This document shows, one piece after another, positions 37,903-53,200 of a stretch of DNA of 64,000 nucleotides. Below the pieces are notes generated by a model. That model searched no databases, was not told where the DNA came from, and saw only the letters and a program-made list of their open reading frames with translations. Each line of letters opens with the position of its first letter. Position 1 is the first letter of the stretch. This DNA is from Hybos culiciformis (Eukaryota > Arthropoda > Insecta > Diptera > Hybotidae): contig OZ023274.1 of the NCBI GenBank assembly GCA_964007475.1, forward strand, positions 5,580,001 to 5,644,000. The letters are read 5' to 3'. Made by a program: the position numbers and the translations under genes.

Positions 37903-39458
37903 ACAACTGACGGATAGGTTTTTGAAGTTTATATAATAATAATCACGTTTACTTTTTTCTTCAGCCAAATTCTACATTTATGTGTCTTAAAATTCGAGTT
38001 AAAAAGGGACATTTTTCAATGCTTATTCTTTTTAAATTAAATGGTTATATTTATTAAAAATACAAATACAAATTACAATTTTTATTCCCATATTTTCCTC
38101 AAATAACTTTCTTTTTTCTTCAAATTATATATAATCACTTCAATGGAGTGCGGAATGGAATCATAATGAGGTTTCATCAAGTATCTACTTAATTATTATG
38201 TTTATCATTTAATTGAATTATGTGGCTCTATTTAATTATTATTATTAATATTATTAAAAGAATATACAGTATATGTACACAATAATAATAAATGAAAATA
38301 TTTTATGAAAATAATATTAATAAATTCATAATAATAATAAAATTATTGTTGGGGCAAATATTTTCTATATATAAACTTTTATTTTCATATTATTTTATTT
38401 CCCAAATTTGATATTTATAAAACTTATGGTTTTTGTTTGATGTGAATTACTGAAAATTAAGCAAAAAAGTTTAACAATTTTAGATAGAAAATATACAAAT
38501 CTTGATAAATGAATTCTAATCATATAATATTGTATATATTTTTATATTATTTAATACATAACCATTGTACAACATAAGGTATGACAATGTACCTTCCCTA
38601 TATACATTATATTAGAAATAATAAAAAATTTTTGAGTGGAAAATAAAGTTTCAATTAGGACTTCCTCTTATTAGCTTTAATACCTTTGAATATTGTTTCA
38701 ATTCTATATAATATATATTTTACAACTAAAATGCATTAATTTCTATGATGTTTGATGTTCTAGTATAGTCATATACGCAATTATATAATGCACTTTGTAT
38801 ACTTATGCATATAAAATTTGTAAACAATATATAACGCGTTTTGACTATTATACAAAGTATAAAAAAAAAATCTATTTTTTTTATCCTGTAAGGATTAAAA
38901 GTTCTTGTAATTTAAAAAGGATGTAAAAAATCAATTTATTCAAGGTATTTGATTTTCATCTACGAATTAATATTTTTCTTTTTTTTTTTTCAAAAAATTT
39001 TTTTGTTATGAAATGCAATTAAAACACATGATGTAAAAAAAATAAATAAAAGTGATATTATGTAACGAAATGCATTTTAATAAGAAAAAAAGATTTTTTT
39101 TTACAAAAATCCCTGTTAATCTGTTTCCAAATAATTATTTTTTTCAAACAGAATTTATATTAACGAGAAAAATCGGCTTTTTCTGTAGAACTGTCTAATG
39201 ATCGTAAGGACTACTATGTAAGTTCCTTTTGTAAAGCATAAAATGCCTCTATTTAGCACAAATCCGAACCGATATAAAGTGTATAATTCGTTCAATTAAA
39301 TTGTTTTATATGAGAGTGTTATTAGTATTTTGAAATATAAAACAGCTCTAGTCCAATTGCTTCATATAAAAACATATAAGTTTTGATTCTATTTATTGTA
39401 AGTAAACGAATGCCATTCGTTTGAACTAGGGCTTGGTTCATTAGAAATACTCCTTGAG
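37903..39458. other. Noncoding AT-rich stretch
   Basis: It is dominated by ATT/TAA words and poly(A/T). No gene is supported. Confidence 0.5.
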
Positions 39459-39551
39459 AATCTGACCTCCAGGAACTTTGTCATTGAAATTACAAATGAA
39501 AGATTATTTGTGTAGAAGTTAATCTGACCTCCAGGAACTTTGTCATTGAAA
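39459..39551 (+). repeat. 31-bp perfect repeat with 62-bp period
   Basis: Bases 39459-39489 and 39521-39551 are identical over 31 bp (starting AATCTGACCTCCAGGAACTT). The intervening sequence is shared with the copy at 37844-37902, so a 62-bp unit appears to have been partly duplicated in tandem. Confidence 0.9.
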
Positions 39552-40532
39552 AGTTTATGAAATAATGCTCAGAGTTGAAACCAATTTTATATCATTTTTG
39601 GAGTTTTTCATCTTATATTTTTCCACATTTGATGTTGTTAATATTTCGAAACAAAAAAGTTCCTTCATATTTTTGTACAAAAAGAAAATTGAATCAAAAG
39701 TTCCTATTCATCCAAAAAAAAAATCAGGAATTTGCATGAACACATAAACTGCACTATTAGAATATTATTCTGAATTAAAAAAAATAAAAATAAAAAGTTC
39801 GAAAAAAAAAAAAAATAAACATTGAATCCATTTTTAAGGATTATAAAAACACTATGGTTATATGGACTTGAATCAAGAATATGATGAGAGATTTTTGTTT
39901 TGGTTTTTTTGTTTTTTGTTTTGTTATGATGCAGAATCGAAAAACCTCCAAAACATATATAATTTGGAACAAAACAAAAAAAAATCCATCCGCTATTTTT
40001 TATCCTAAAAAAAATTTTTTTTTATTAATACTTTTTTGAATATATCATATATATTTGTAAAACAAAAAAATATATTTGAAAGGATGTAAAAATATATATA
40101 AATGCGGTATCATATCCTGTTCGTCCTAATTTTTATAGTTTTCCTTTTTTTTTTAAATAATTTTTTATTTTTTAGTTATGCCGTATGAAAATCTAAAGTT
40201 CTAGACAATTTTCCGGTTTCTATGTGAAAATAACATAAAAATTTAAAATAAAAAAAAATAAATTTTTTTTTAGCTGAATTCTTTCAGTTCTATTTAATAA
40301 TTTTGGTTTAGATGAATGTAGAAAGAAGCTCTGGAAAACTAACTTACAATTGACCATCATTTTTGAATTTAGAAGATAGATACATAAATTGTCAAAAATT
40401 GATTCAAACTAAACACACAGTTGAGTTGTGAATTGATGTCTAGAGAAACTTAATGGAAATCAAACATAAGATAATAAATTAAGATAATTTCTGTAAAGTC
40501 AAAAAAATTGTAAATATACTTCACAATTTAAC

Positions 40533-40578
40533 AAAACGTCTCTATGTCAAGATAGAAAACGTCTCTATGTCAAGATAG
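40533..40578 (+). repeat. 23-bp perfect tandem duplication
   Basis: The unit AAAACGTCTCTATGTCAAGA plus TAG occurs at 40533-40555 and again immediately at 40556-40578 without mismatch. Confidence 0.95.
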
Positions 40579-43500
40579 TTCCATATATTTAACTCCGATT
40601 TTGGAAATAAAATGAATGTGTTGTCATGTCCACATTTAAAATTTGTCTTACTTATTTGACGTTAAATTTAACTTTAGTTAGTTTTAAGATATTATATACT
40701 TAAAGTTAGTTCTAGAATTCTTCATATTCCACTTCAATAATTTTCTATTTATTTACAACTGTAGGAAACATTGTAAATTTCTCGGGTGTATTTAGGTGTA
40801 ATATTTTTGCGGATATGTAAGGGTCGAAAAAAAATATATTAAAAAAATTTTTTTTTCTAATATAGTTATAGTTTGAAAAAAAAAAAAAAATTAACGCAGT
40901 TAAATTTTTGTATGATATTTCTATTTTCTACAATGTATTTAAAGTCCTTAAACCATAGAGAAAGAAAGTCCTTGCTGGTTAGTATGTAAAACAAAAATTT
41001 ATATATATATATACAAAATTTTTTGATTTTTGCCTAACATGTAGTCATGTTGTTATTTCATATCCTGTTATTATTTTTTATCTCTCGATATGTTAGATTA
41101 TGTTTTTTTTTTGTTATGTTAAAATTGGTAAAATACAATGCAGAGACCAATGTTGAAAGTTTCAAAATAAAACGAAATAAAAAAAATTAAATAAAAAATA
41201 AAAGAAAACGAAAAACTATAAAATTCATTCGAGTGAAAAATTTGTTTATTCGGACGTTTTAAATTGCAATGATAATTTTGGATTTTAATTTTGTATATAA
41301 TTTTTTTTCTCGACCATGATGATGATATTATACGCTTAAAGATAGTTTTGTTTTGATTTTGTTTTTTTTTTCTCTGTAATATTTACATTGCATTTGAAAG
41401 AAAAATTGTATTCAATAGGATTAGAAATCAGCAATCAATATTAGTGGTATATAAATGACATAAAATACTGTATATATCGGAAACTTTTCATATTTATATA
41501 TATATAGTGGAATATTAAGTTAAGAAGTAAAAATGATATATTATATTATAGAAAACTTTTTGATTTCAGCACAAATAGTAAAATAAATTTGATTAAAAAA
41601 ACATGTCTTTGAGTTCTGTCCAATATTTAGAATTTTTTTGATTTGTGTTTTTTCTAAACATACTTCAATCTCATTCTTCCACTCTGATTCCATAACATGA
41701 AAATAAAAATTCATATATTTATTTTTCAAAATTCATCATCAATCCAGCAATAGTTAGCAAATATGCGATTCAAAACCATATTGAAATAAAAATAATAAAA
41801 ATATGCAATTGCCTTCAGATTTCACCTCCTTCCAGTCGTCTATCATGGGTTTAAGAATTTTTAAAAAAATTGACAATTTCTTACGAAATCTCAAATTTTC
41901 TCTTGTTTTAGAATTTGCTTGAATTAAATTTTATAATCCTTCAACTAAAAACATTTGTGCGGAAATTTTCCAAAGATTAATAAAATTTCAAGCTAAAATA
42001 CCACAGATTAATAAAATTTCAAGTTAAAATCAATAATTATCAAGTATTAATTCACTTCATTATTGGCGCAAAAATATTATTACCACCAACATTGATTGCA
42101 TATAATTAAAGAAATAAAGTAAAAAAAAAAAAAAAAAAAAATTGTAAACAGAATCTATGGTTTAACAGTTTTTATATTTCTTTTTTTTTCTTGTTATTGA
42201 TTGAGAATTTATGAACATAAATGATTATAAAGTACATAAACTGTTCAATTAACATTCGTTTTTTTTTTTTTTTTTTCGTTTGAGTGTTATTAATTTTTTT
42301 TATTTCCTATATACAAAAAAAATATATCTGAATATATACTATGCCAGTTAAAAAAAATAAATCGTATCTTTGGTTATTTTGATTTCATTAAGATTGAAAA
42401 AAAAAATAAAATAAAAAATAATAATAATAATAATAAAACCGGTATGAAAATGAAAAATAAAAATAAAAAGTAAATATTTTTGGTTTTCAGAATAAAAAAG
42501 CTAATTGAATGAATAATTCATTCAGAAACAAAAAAAAAACAAAAAAATTGAATGAAATGAAAACGAAATACAAAATGAAATTTGACATGAATCCATCCAA
42601 GAAAAACATATTGATTTCAATCAGTCTTAATTGAATATTGTTCTTGTATTTTTAATTTAATTTATTAAATAATACAAAATAAATTAAATTATATTAACTA
42701 TATACCTACTTATATATAAATTTTTATTTGAATATAATTCAATTATAATTGAATTTGAATTTGATGGAAATTTTTATTTTTCTAAATATTTTCATTTTTG
42801 TTTTGCTTTTATAATTTTCATTCAAGGTTTCTATTTTATTGATCACGTAAAAAAAACGTTTTAAGTGGTAAAGAACACATCAGGTAGGTTAATTTTTTTT
42901 GTTTTGATTTTGTAAAAGAATTAAGTGAATTTTATATTTCTACTTTGTGGTAATATTTATATGAAAACGATTCGAACATATTATGTAAAATTTTTTTATG
43001 CAATTCTAAAGAAAGTGAGGGAAAAATCAAAACTGGATTATGTTTGCTTTCGTTGTTTTAGTAGTAGAAATCAGGGCTATAATATAAAGATCGTTGTAAT
43101 GTACTATTTAAAGTTTTATTCGACTTTTCCATTTAAAATAAACAACACATTAATATGCCATAAATGTCCTTTGATTTAGGAAAATCGGACTGTTTCTATG
43201 AGAGGTTTTTTTTTTTAATATTTTTCTCCTTATTTATTTTTTTATTAATTAATGAAATAGACATTTTTAGTTTATTTATTTTTATTATTGATTTAATTTT
43301 TATTTTCTTATGTAGTTACAAATCAGAAAACTACCATGGGAAATTTTAGATCATCATTATATCCCTTAATGGTAACATCCTATTACTTAGTTTGAATATA
43401 GGTATAGAAAATTATAAGGTTTCGGTGATTACATTTTAGAATATTAGATTATGTTCAATTCTAAATTTTATGACATAATTTTAAGAATGTGGGAATTTAT

Positions 43501-46500
43501 AAAGAAATTTGAGATAATATTTTTAATTGATGTCAAGTGTCAAAGTCAAATGAGAGTTTTATAAATATTATATAATTATAGACAGACCACTTAGAATTCT
43601 ATATAGTAAATATAAGAATATAAAATACTTTACGAGTATAAAAATGAATTATATTCTTAACGCATTTTTTAAAAGCTTGAAAATGACATTAATAGGTTAT
43701 GAAAGTTTAAACCCCAAAGAATCAAAATATCCTTCTCCTTTTCTTTTTTTTTTTTTTTGGTTTTTTATTTATGAGATTTTCTTTTCAAAAATCAAAATAA
43801 ACAATAAAAATCACGTACGAAACATTTATTTTATAATTATTATTATTATCTCCTTTTATTATCCTTGTGCGAGATTTTTTTTTTTTAAATCGTATATACA
43901 TATATATAAAATTATTGCAGAGGGATAATAAAATGAAAATTATACAATATAATAATATTTTTATTTTTTTAACAAATTGGATTTATTACATTTTAATATT
44001 CATCTTGGCTCGTATAATGAAAATCATTCATCCCTAAATTTGTCGAAATGATATTAGAAATAAATAAAAATTAAGTGCCAACATATTTTTCAAACTATTG
44101 TAAACATAATAATTATTCTAGGATAAATGGGATCTCTAGAGTTAATAATAAAATTTTCGGATCTTTTAGTATCATTCAGTTAAAGTTCATAAGTTTCAAA
44201 TTATAAAATTGTTATATTTATGTTGGAAAAAATGCCAATCTTCAGTTATACTTTTAAAATTGATTTCCAAACAATATTTTCGCATTAATGTAATTAACAA
44301 ATAAATTATACGAACTTTAAATATTGGCAGAGTCCTGAAAAGAAATTAAATTTGTTATTTTTGCATAAAAGACATAAGGTTCTCTTTAACATAATAATCA
44401 ATCAAAGGATAAAGTTAGCAGACAAATATTATGTTAAATTCAATGAAAATTAATTTTAAATGGAAATTTATTTATAAGTTTTTTTTATTTTTTATTTTTT
44501 GGAACAATAATAAAATACCCAGATGGTCTATAAATTCTTCAATAAAATCAAATTATCGAGAATTTTGTACAACAAAACAAGGATAATAAAGCATGTTTTA
44601 TTTTTTAAAGAAATTAAAAATAATCCTGGGTCGATGTTTGAATGTTATAAGGATTTTCATGATATAATATTGTTAAAGAATAAATGTTCAAAACTCAATT
44701 GTCGTTCTTCTTGTTATATATAGTTATCTCAAGCCAAATTTGAAGTGTGAACTAAAATGTTTTAGAGCCGCTGTAGTCAGAATAGGGATTGCCATCTGAA
44801 ATATTATAAATATTAAATTTTAATATTTTGAGCTTAAAATATTTTTCATATATTTGAAAATTATTTAATTGTGAGCAAATTATGTTAATTATTATGTAGT
44901 GTAAAAAAAAATGTTCAGTCGAGGGTGCAGTTTTAATCCACATAATACTGAAATGAAAAAAAGTGAAAGCTTAAAAATAATTTTTAATTAGAATAATTCT
45001 GTAGTATTTTTTGTAAAATTATTATTTTATGGAAAAAGTGTTAATGACTTATTAGCTTAAGGATATAAATAAATTCTAAATAACATATCCTTTTACAAAA
45101 TAATAAAAATAAAAATAATAATCCACTTTGTTTTTTTTTTCTTCTTTTTTTAAAGCGTTAACTACTTAGAAAATTTTATAAGTAAAAATAATAATATAAT
45201 GTTGACTAAAATATATACACACAAACATAAAATATATGTGTATATTATTTAGGTAAACATTCTACAGGAGAATCAAGAGTTCTAAACAATAGTGTTTTTT
45301 TTTTTTAACAAAAAAAAAAACCTACTGGATATACTTACCTAGAATCTATGCTACAACAGTATAGCATAAAAAAATAATTTATTTTGAACTCAGTTATTAT
45401 GTTAAGGATACAACAAGCTGAAATAGAATAAACCATAATCCTAGAAGCATTAGATATATAGACTACAAAACAAAAAATAACCTTTTTATGATAGAAAAAA
45501 AAGTTATGGAATTGAAAAAATTTTGGCAATCTAAAAATATGAACTCATTATAAACCAAGCTTCAGAAGTCAACAGATAGATACTTGTTACGTATAACTTG
45601 TTTCAAAAATTCTTGATCTAATCTCCGAAATGAATCTTTTATGCATAATATGATGCACTGTTTAGGCCTTGTTATATATACATTTATACATGTATACCAC
45701 ATTTGTATATTTTATTATTTTATTATTATGCATTAAACATTAGAGAATGAAGCACAATTGAGTAAATTTACATATTTCATTTTTTTTTGTTTTTTTTTCG
45801 CAAAAAACGAAAACTTCAGGATAGACTGGCAAGCTAAAACAGAGAGCCCTTCAAGTTTTTTTTTTTGTTCATCTAAAAAGGATACCGCAGGTTAAATATT
45901 CAAATTAGATACTATAAAACTTGTAAAATAAAAATAACGATTTTAAATTGTTAGTATACATATATATGTACAGTATGAATAGCATGGGTGCTTAATGTAT
46001 GTTGATGAAGAATTAAAAATTAAAAATTTTAGCTTCTGTGTTTTTCATTAGCAATGCCAGTTTTTTTTCATTATTTTTTTGCTTAAATTCAAAATTTATT
46101 GAGCTGGATTTTTGGGATTGTAATAAATTTTAAAATTTCTTTATTCTAAGGATAGAACTACATATGATATGAGGTGTGTATTTTTGGAATATAACCAAAC
46201 GAGAAACAAAATTGATAGAATAGGGATTTTGAATTTCTGAACTCTCTGTATATTAAAGTTGTTTAAATTATACATTAAATTAAAAAAAAATTAAAGAAGT
46301 AGGATCAAGTTTTTATATAATAATATTTATTAATTAATATTAATGAAACATTATTCCGAAAATAAACATTTATTGAAGTTTCTCAGTCCTGGTGGACTGT
46401 TTAAAACTTTAATTCCTATCACTATCATTGTAATTTACAGCAATGAGTTAATAAATAATAAAATTTGGTTTTAAACACAGTACCTAGGTTAAGATATTTT

Positions 46501-46949
46501 TTTCTCATAACTTATTCGATATATGCACTGTCGAACGTTAGTTATGCTTATTTTTAAAAAAGATATTAAGATTTCGGGAATAAATGACAAATTCCTGTAT
46601 TTTAAAATCAAAATTTAAGTGTAATAACAACTTGTTTGTTATTAACCTTAATTGTATAGTCCTCCTTAACCATATTCCTATTATATCGAAAATGGTAAAG
46701 AAATAGAATTTAAAGCATTAAAAAAAGTGATACATTTACATAGAAACTTCCTCAAATATTTCTCCCTGTTTGTATGTACATATATTTTAATTTCCGCCGT
46801 CACTTTTACATTATTATGAAAGGTATCCTTGAACATTCTTTTGGTTTATAATATTTTTCTTTCTATTTTTAATTGGTGGTTAAATTGAAGATAACAATTT
46901 TCTTTTGTGCATAATTATTTTTAAAAACAATTTGAATTCAGTACTTCTT
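40579..46949. other. Noncoding AT-rich stretch with simple repeats
   Basis: It contains a 21-base A run at 42121-42141 and an AAT microsatellite at about 42417-42436. A short candidate minus-strand terminal exon near 44752-44795 is discussed among the rejected items. Other open frames (for example 42925-43179 and 43644-43928) look like chance. Confidence 0.5.
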
Positions 46950-46991
46950 TTGTAGGAGATTTTGAGGATGCTTATCAATAAACTCCTACAA
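46950..46991. repeat. Small perfect hairpin, 9-bp stem
   Basis: TTGTAGGAG (46950-46958) and CTCCTACAA (46983-46991) are complementary, with a 24-bp loop. They sit at the left edge of a GC-richer patch (46950-47110) that also holds TTCGATCGAA and TATATAAG. Confidence 0.6.
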
Positions 46992-47241
46992 GCAGCATTA
47001 TCTCTCGGTAATACAAAAAGTATACCTTCGATCGAAAGAAAATGAATGTTTTCCATCGGTTGACGGTAAATATATAAGACTACGAGATTGGGTGCAGAGA
47101 GGAGACTTAGAAAAAATTAACTAGGAATAGTTTTACAAGTAAAGTTTTGCTTTATACTTATTTTTATATAAATTTCGAAATTTCCAATTTTTTTTTAATT
47201 TAATTTATCCAGCTACAGGATCTTCATAAATAATGAATCAA

Positions 47242-47282
47242 CAACTTCAGTATATATTTTCTTCAACTTCAGTATATATTTT
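47242..47282 (+). repeat. 22-bp tandem duplication
   Basis: CAACTTCAGTATATATTTT occurs at 47242-47260 and 47264-47282 with all 19 bases identical. Confidence 0.9.
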
Positions 47283-50200
47283 AATAAGTTTTTTTGTTTT
47301 CAATGTTTTCACAACAAAATTTTCTATTGTTTAATTTTTCTACTATACTAAATTTTAGTATCAATAAAATCCAAAAGTTAATATCACTGAGACACCAACA
47401 TATATATAATTGAATAACTCATGAAAAAAAAAAAACTAAAAAATTTTCCATATGCACAAGAGATTTTCATTTTAAAATACTATTGGAGATTATTTTCATG
47501 TTTAGATGTTAAGTGAATCAAGCATTACCATAAACATAATAAGCTTAAAATGTGTTTTAAAAATCAAAATTATTATGCTATAAATGTTTTATCCTTGATA
47601 AAAAACAAAACACATACATACACATACTGAAATACATAGTTATTCTATATGATATTAAAGATAAAGCAATTGGTAATTTTCATGATTCTATAATAATGAA
47701 AATTACATAAAATTCACCTGGCTTTTGGATACTTATAATAATAATGTAACATGTAATAAATGCTGGAAACAAGGAAAAAAAAAAATTCGAAATTTCTTAT
47801 AATTTTTGACACACTTTTTTTTTTTTTTTAGAAAAGCTAGAATTTGGGTAGAATTTTCTAATTATATTGTGAAACAAGTAACTCTAAATTTCTATTTTCA
47901 GAATAATTACTGCATTTTCACTGAAATAATACTCTGTTTTAGATTAGCTATAAAATACAGTGGAAACATTATCAATTACTAAAACTGCGTTATTTACTCC
48001 CTAAAATTTTATATGATAACTCGTCCAAATATGTGTAGTAAAATTGTTTCAGCAAAATTATTATTTTTGTTATTTTTCTAGCGAAAGATAAATTGCAAAA
48101 AATAGTTTTATATGAAACATGAGTTTTTGATATTTTTATGTCGAATATTGCTATTGTGGTATGACGACTGATCTTGCTAAAGCTCACTAGTTCTAGTGAG
48201 TCATGATTTTACTAAATTTTCTTGAAAGAGGAATTTTTTCATCATAGAGCTTAGTGAAATAAAATTCTATGATGTTGACTCTTTTCAGCCTTAGTGGCCG
48301 CTAAACTTCAATGTCAAAAAAACGTTTGCTTTCAATTTTTTGTCTAAATATTTTTTTAAAATAATTTTTTCAGCTTGAACGTTATTCTCGATAAACTTTT
48401 TTTTTATATTCTGGGCATATTTTGATTAAAACAAAATTTGAATTCTAAAAAATCAAATTTTTTGTCAAAAATTGTACATCAACTGCAAGGTAAAAAAGCT
48501 TTCAATTAAATTTGAATTTTTTTTTTACCTATAGCTTTGACAACATACAAACTTCATTAATGCACTTCTTTAATAAATATCTCTCACTTTTAAAAAAAAA
48601 ATAAAAATAGTAATTGCCTGTCGCAAAAGTGTAAAGTTTTCATAACAAATTTAATTTTCTTTAATTTTCATTAAAAATAAAAAAAAAATAAAAATACCCA
48701 AAAAATTATTATGTAAAAAATTTGTCAAAAAAAAAAAAACTTTAAAAATGCCTACGGGAGTTTTTAATTTCAATTTAAATTTTTTTTTTTATTTTACTCG
48801 TAATCACAATAATTTTTAATTTTCACATTTTTTTTTATGCTTTAGGAGAAATGAAAAAAAAAAAAAATAGAAGAAGAAGAAGAAAAAAACATTAAATGTC
48901 ACCCCAGTGGAAACAAAGAAAAAAGTTTTACCTGCACAGTTCTTTGTTTTGTATGTCATAAATGTGTTTATTTTGTGTTATTTCGTTATTTTATTATTTT
49001 TTTTTTTTTTATTTTGAAGCTCTCTCTGCTTCTCTACGAAATAAACAAAAAAAAATATATATATATTTTTTTTTTATGTCAGATTTTCATTTTTAAACTT
49101 ATTTAAATTACAATAAAATAATTTCTCTGTGCCATAGCCCAACTTTTATTTTTTTTTTTCTGATGATGGTATTATTTTTTTTTTTGTATCTGTGAAAATT
49201 GAATTTTCCGAAAAAATTAAAAAAAAAAAAATACTAAAAATATATTTTTTTTTTCCTTACAAAATGAAAATGAATGTTAATGTCATTTTCCCTAATGTTT
49301 ATAATTTTTTTTGTTTATTATTATTTTTTTTTTGTCGTTGCTTATTGCCACGAGCAAAATAATAACAGCGAATTTCGGGTTTTTTTTTTATATATATAAA
49401 TAGATATATAAAGTTTCTCTTATTAATATGACGAAGAAACAAATTATTCAAAAAATTGCATTTTTATGTATGAAAATATATATAAAAAAAAAAAATTCAA
49501 AACTGTCCTATTGATTTTTCAATTTATTCGCATTTAAAAAAAAAAATTGTCATAGGACGAAAAGTTTTTGTTTTTTTTTTTTATAAATTTTAATATAAAG
49601 TTATTAAAGGATTGAAATCGACAGAAAAAATAATACAAAACAAAAAAATAAAGAAAATTTAATAAAAATAATTTCGGGAATTATTGTTGCGGGACGTTTG
49701 AAAACATTTATAATTCCAAATAGATTACCAATATTTTCTTTTGTCAGGTCTTCGGTAGCACTACACTAATATAAAATTACGGAAACTTAATAGTTATACT
49801 GAAATATACAAAAATTTAGTGTTGTCGATAAGAATTTAATTTACATTGTTGATGAGGAAAACTATTGATGTTCTAAAAAATAAATTTTCATCTATTAAAT
49901 TTTTTTAATTAAACTTAATTTTAAATATAATTATAATAAATAATGTACGTTTAATAACAAATATTGCTTATTACCCCATTCGTAGAGGGGTAAATTTTCA
50001 GCATTTCGATATAATATACTTTAATTTTAAGATACATTTTAAGATACAAGTAGAGAGGTAGCTCAAAAAAAAAATCATTTTTAAGCTCATTCAATACCAT
50101 TTATCAACCTCATTAAGTCATATACCGTAAAATTTACAAATATAAGAATTTTTATCGAAATTCGGACCCCAATCCTTACATACAATGGGGCTATAAGAAT

Positions 50201-53200
50201 TTTTTAAAGTTCCTCTAAGCACTTACATAGATCTATTTGTAACACTAATTTTCTTTGAAATTCATTAAACTGTGGGAAAATGTAAGATTTTATAAATTTT
50301 ATTTGAAAATAATTTAGACTCTTAGCAGATTGAGAGCCTCTAACTCTCTAACTCTCAAAATCTTTGAATCACAATCTTTAGTCGAGTTCAAAGTGAACAA
50401 GATTGCTCAAATTTTGAAAGAATTGAAATCGATTTGGTAGTTCGTTTGTTAAAAGCATTTTAGCGAAATGTAAGCATATATTTTTTTTACATAATTCACG
50501 GATTTTAAATATAGTGAACATTAATTGAATTCTGACTAAAAAGTGCATAGTGGCTTAATTCCTATTGCAAGCACTATCAGTTTAATATGTAAATGTTAAA
50601 CTTTATAAATTCATGTTAAAAAATTCTTAATTGTGTCAATGACTTCTATATATGTTTCGAAATAGATGAAAGAAATTCTGTATTTATGAATTTCGATCAA
50701 GATGTCTCATATTCTCAGGTATGGTAAATATAAAGAATATTACTATATGGATTTTGTGCGTTTTATTATTTTTTTTTTATTTATTAAAAAAGATTTCCAT
50801 AAAAGTTATCTCAAAGAATAAATAAAATATGCATTTTTCATTTGAATTTTTCATATGAATTTTTATTTTATTTTTTATTTTTTTTTTTAAATTTGATAAA
50901 TCTGTACATTTCCACGAAAAAAACATATTATACTATATAGATCTATCTATTTTAGGTTGGTTTTTGAGGTTACCATACTTTGTGAATAGAAAAACAAAAA
51001 ACAAAAAATTGTTTTTCCCTCAAATGAACAAATAAACCATATATGCATAGGAAAAAAAAATGCCGCTAAAGTTTTGAATAAATACTTCGGCTATTCAAAT
51101 GTTTTGTTTCCGTTTTTATTTTATGATTTCAAAATATAATTCATTTTAAGTTTTGTTTAATATGTACGTTTTTATTTTTATTTTTTTTTTTTTTTTGAAA
51201 AAGTAAACTCTAAAAAAATTTTAGAAAAATTATAAAGGCTATATCTTTTTTACTTTATTTGTTCACATAAAAAAAACCAGGAAATATTTACTTTTCTATA
51301 AAAAAAAAATTATGTAAAGGTCTATTTATTTGCAGAATTTTGAAAAAAAAAAATTATAACTAGAACTTAATATGCTAAATTAAACACAACACTGAGCTGT
51401 TTTGACCCCCATACCATTGCCAAACTTTAAAATGTAAACAAAATGATTTGCTGGTCTGTTGTATGGTCTGTTATTGAAATGAAACTCTAATTAAGCTTAT
51501 TAATTTTTTTTGTAGTACTCAATTTAGTTACTTACTAGGTTTTCAAAAATAAGACAGTCTACCTTTGTAATTGTCTCACAGGCCACAATATAACATTTTC
51601 GTATCTTTGATCATATGCAATCATACAAATTGGATTTGCAAATTTTTCATTTGAATTAAATTTTGTAATTGAGATCTTAAAAAGTGTTGAATTTGAAGGT
51701 TTTGTAATTAATTAATATTTGAAGTGTTGCTTTTGTGATACGTTGTTACGGCTTCAATAAATATTGCACATTGAGATTCTAAGATTTTATATTATATACA
51801 TAGAGTATAGCAACTACATACTGCGAAAATTTAAAAATTTTCTATATATCTCAATTTCAATATAAGGTTTTCTTAATTATTATTTTGTTTTTATATAGTG
51901 ATCAATTTTATTCATAATATGGTTCAGGTGTCTTGAAGCTAGGAAATGTAAATACAAAACAAAGGACGGTTCAATTCATTTCCTAATAATATTAAAAAAT
52001 CGCTTTTTTAATTTAAAGATAAATATTTTTCGGGCACTAAATATATTCCTTGTCGCTAACCAACCATATTAATGTTAACCATAGGTCATTTTATTTTATA
52101 TAGAATTTTTTTTTTTTTTTTGAACGGAAAAATGGCAAAAAAAATTATGAATTTTCAAACTATGTACAATGTTTTGGTTAAAAAAAAATCATTTCCGTAT
52201 TGTATTTTGTTTTGATATAACAATAATATAACAAATTATAAAACGTGAGGAAAAGTACGGTCTTAAACCAAATCCTACTGAATTGAAAACAAAAAATCCG
52301 AATTGATTTCAGACTTCACAGAACGTTTATATAAATTATAAGTATCATAAGAATAGCAAAAATAAAGTTGAAAAGCTGAAATTATGTCCTTAATGGACGA
52401 GTTGCCGATAAATGCCGTCCTATAGTATATCCGAAATATTCATTTTAATAATAATTCTCAATTAATTAAATTTTGAAGATCTTAATAAAAAATATTGAAT
52501 TTCATGAAATTTGATAAAAAAAAATATTCGACATAAAAAATATCATTATCTAATTATTGTATTATTAGAATAAATTGCGTTCAGATCCTTGGGGGCATAT
52601 AAATTAATGGCGCCTGTAAGTAATGAATGAAAAAATATCATAAATAAAATAATCAATTTATAATGGCTTGCCCTAACTGTGACAAAATTATTAATCTAAG
52701 AAAAAATATAATTGTGCTTATAAAATTTATTAATTAAATCGACTGCGTCATAATTGATTGGAAAATAAACTTAGGATTTTTTTTTTTTTTATAATAAAAT
52801 AATTTATTTAATTTCATCAAACGAATAAACTCATAATTATATATAAGTAATAATAAAAATTAAATATTGGTCATATTCTTACTAATAATTTTGTTGATCA
52901 TACCCGTTTATCTGAAAATGACTCAAATTAGTTGAAAGTAAAAATTGTCATAACAGACAGTAAATATCTCTAGTCTATTTGTACATTATGCAATGTATCA
53001 TAAATATATAGTCAATTATAATCATTTTCCCAAAGCTACATAAAATTGTTGAATTAAGACTAAAATGTTATTTTACTTTTGTTTGATCTACAACAATCCA
53101 CAACATAACAATCATGCATAACATAATAGTAGAATACATATTGCCAGACCAAGGACTCATTTAGACATAATTACATTTTTTTTTTAAGATTTAAATTTAA

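Noticed and set aside
42121..42141. 21-base A run as a retrotransposon tail
   Set aside because: No SINE/LINE body or target duplication is visible beside it; homopolymer runs are everywhere in this window.
42925..43179. 84-codon plus-strand frame with two CxxC pairs
   Set aside because: Spacing does not fit a known zinc-finger class and composition matches background.
44752..44795. Possible minus-strand terminal exon after ATATTTCAG, about 14 codons to TAG
   Set aside because: Acceptor and GC-richer composition are suggestive, but no upstream exon with a compatible donor was found.
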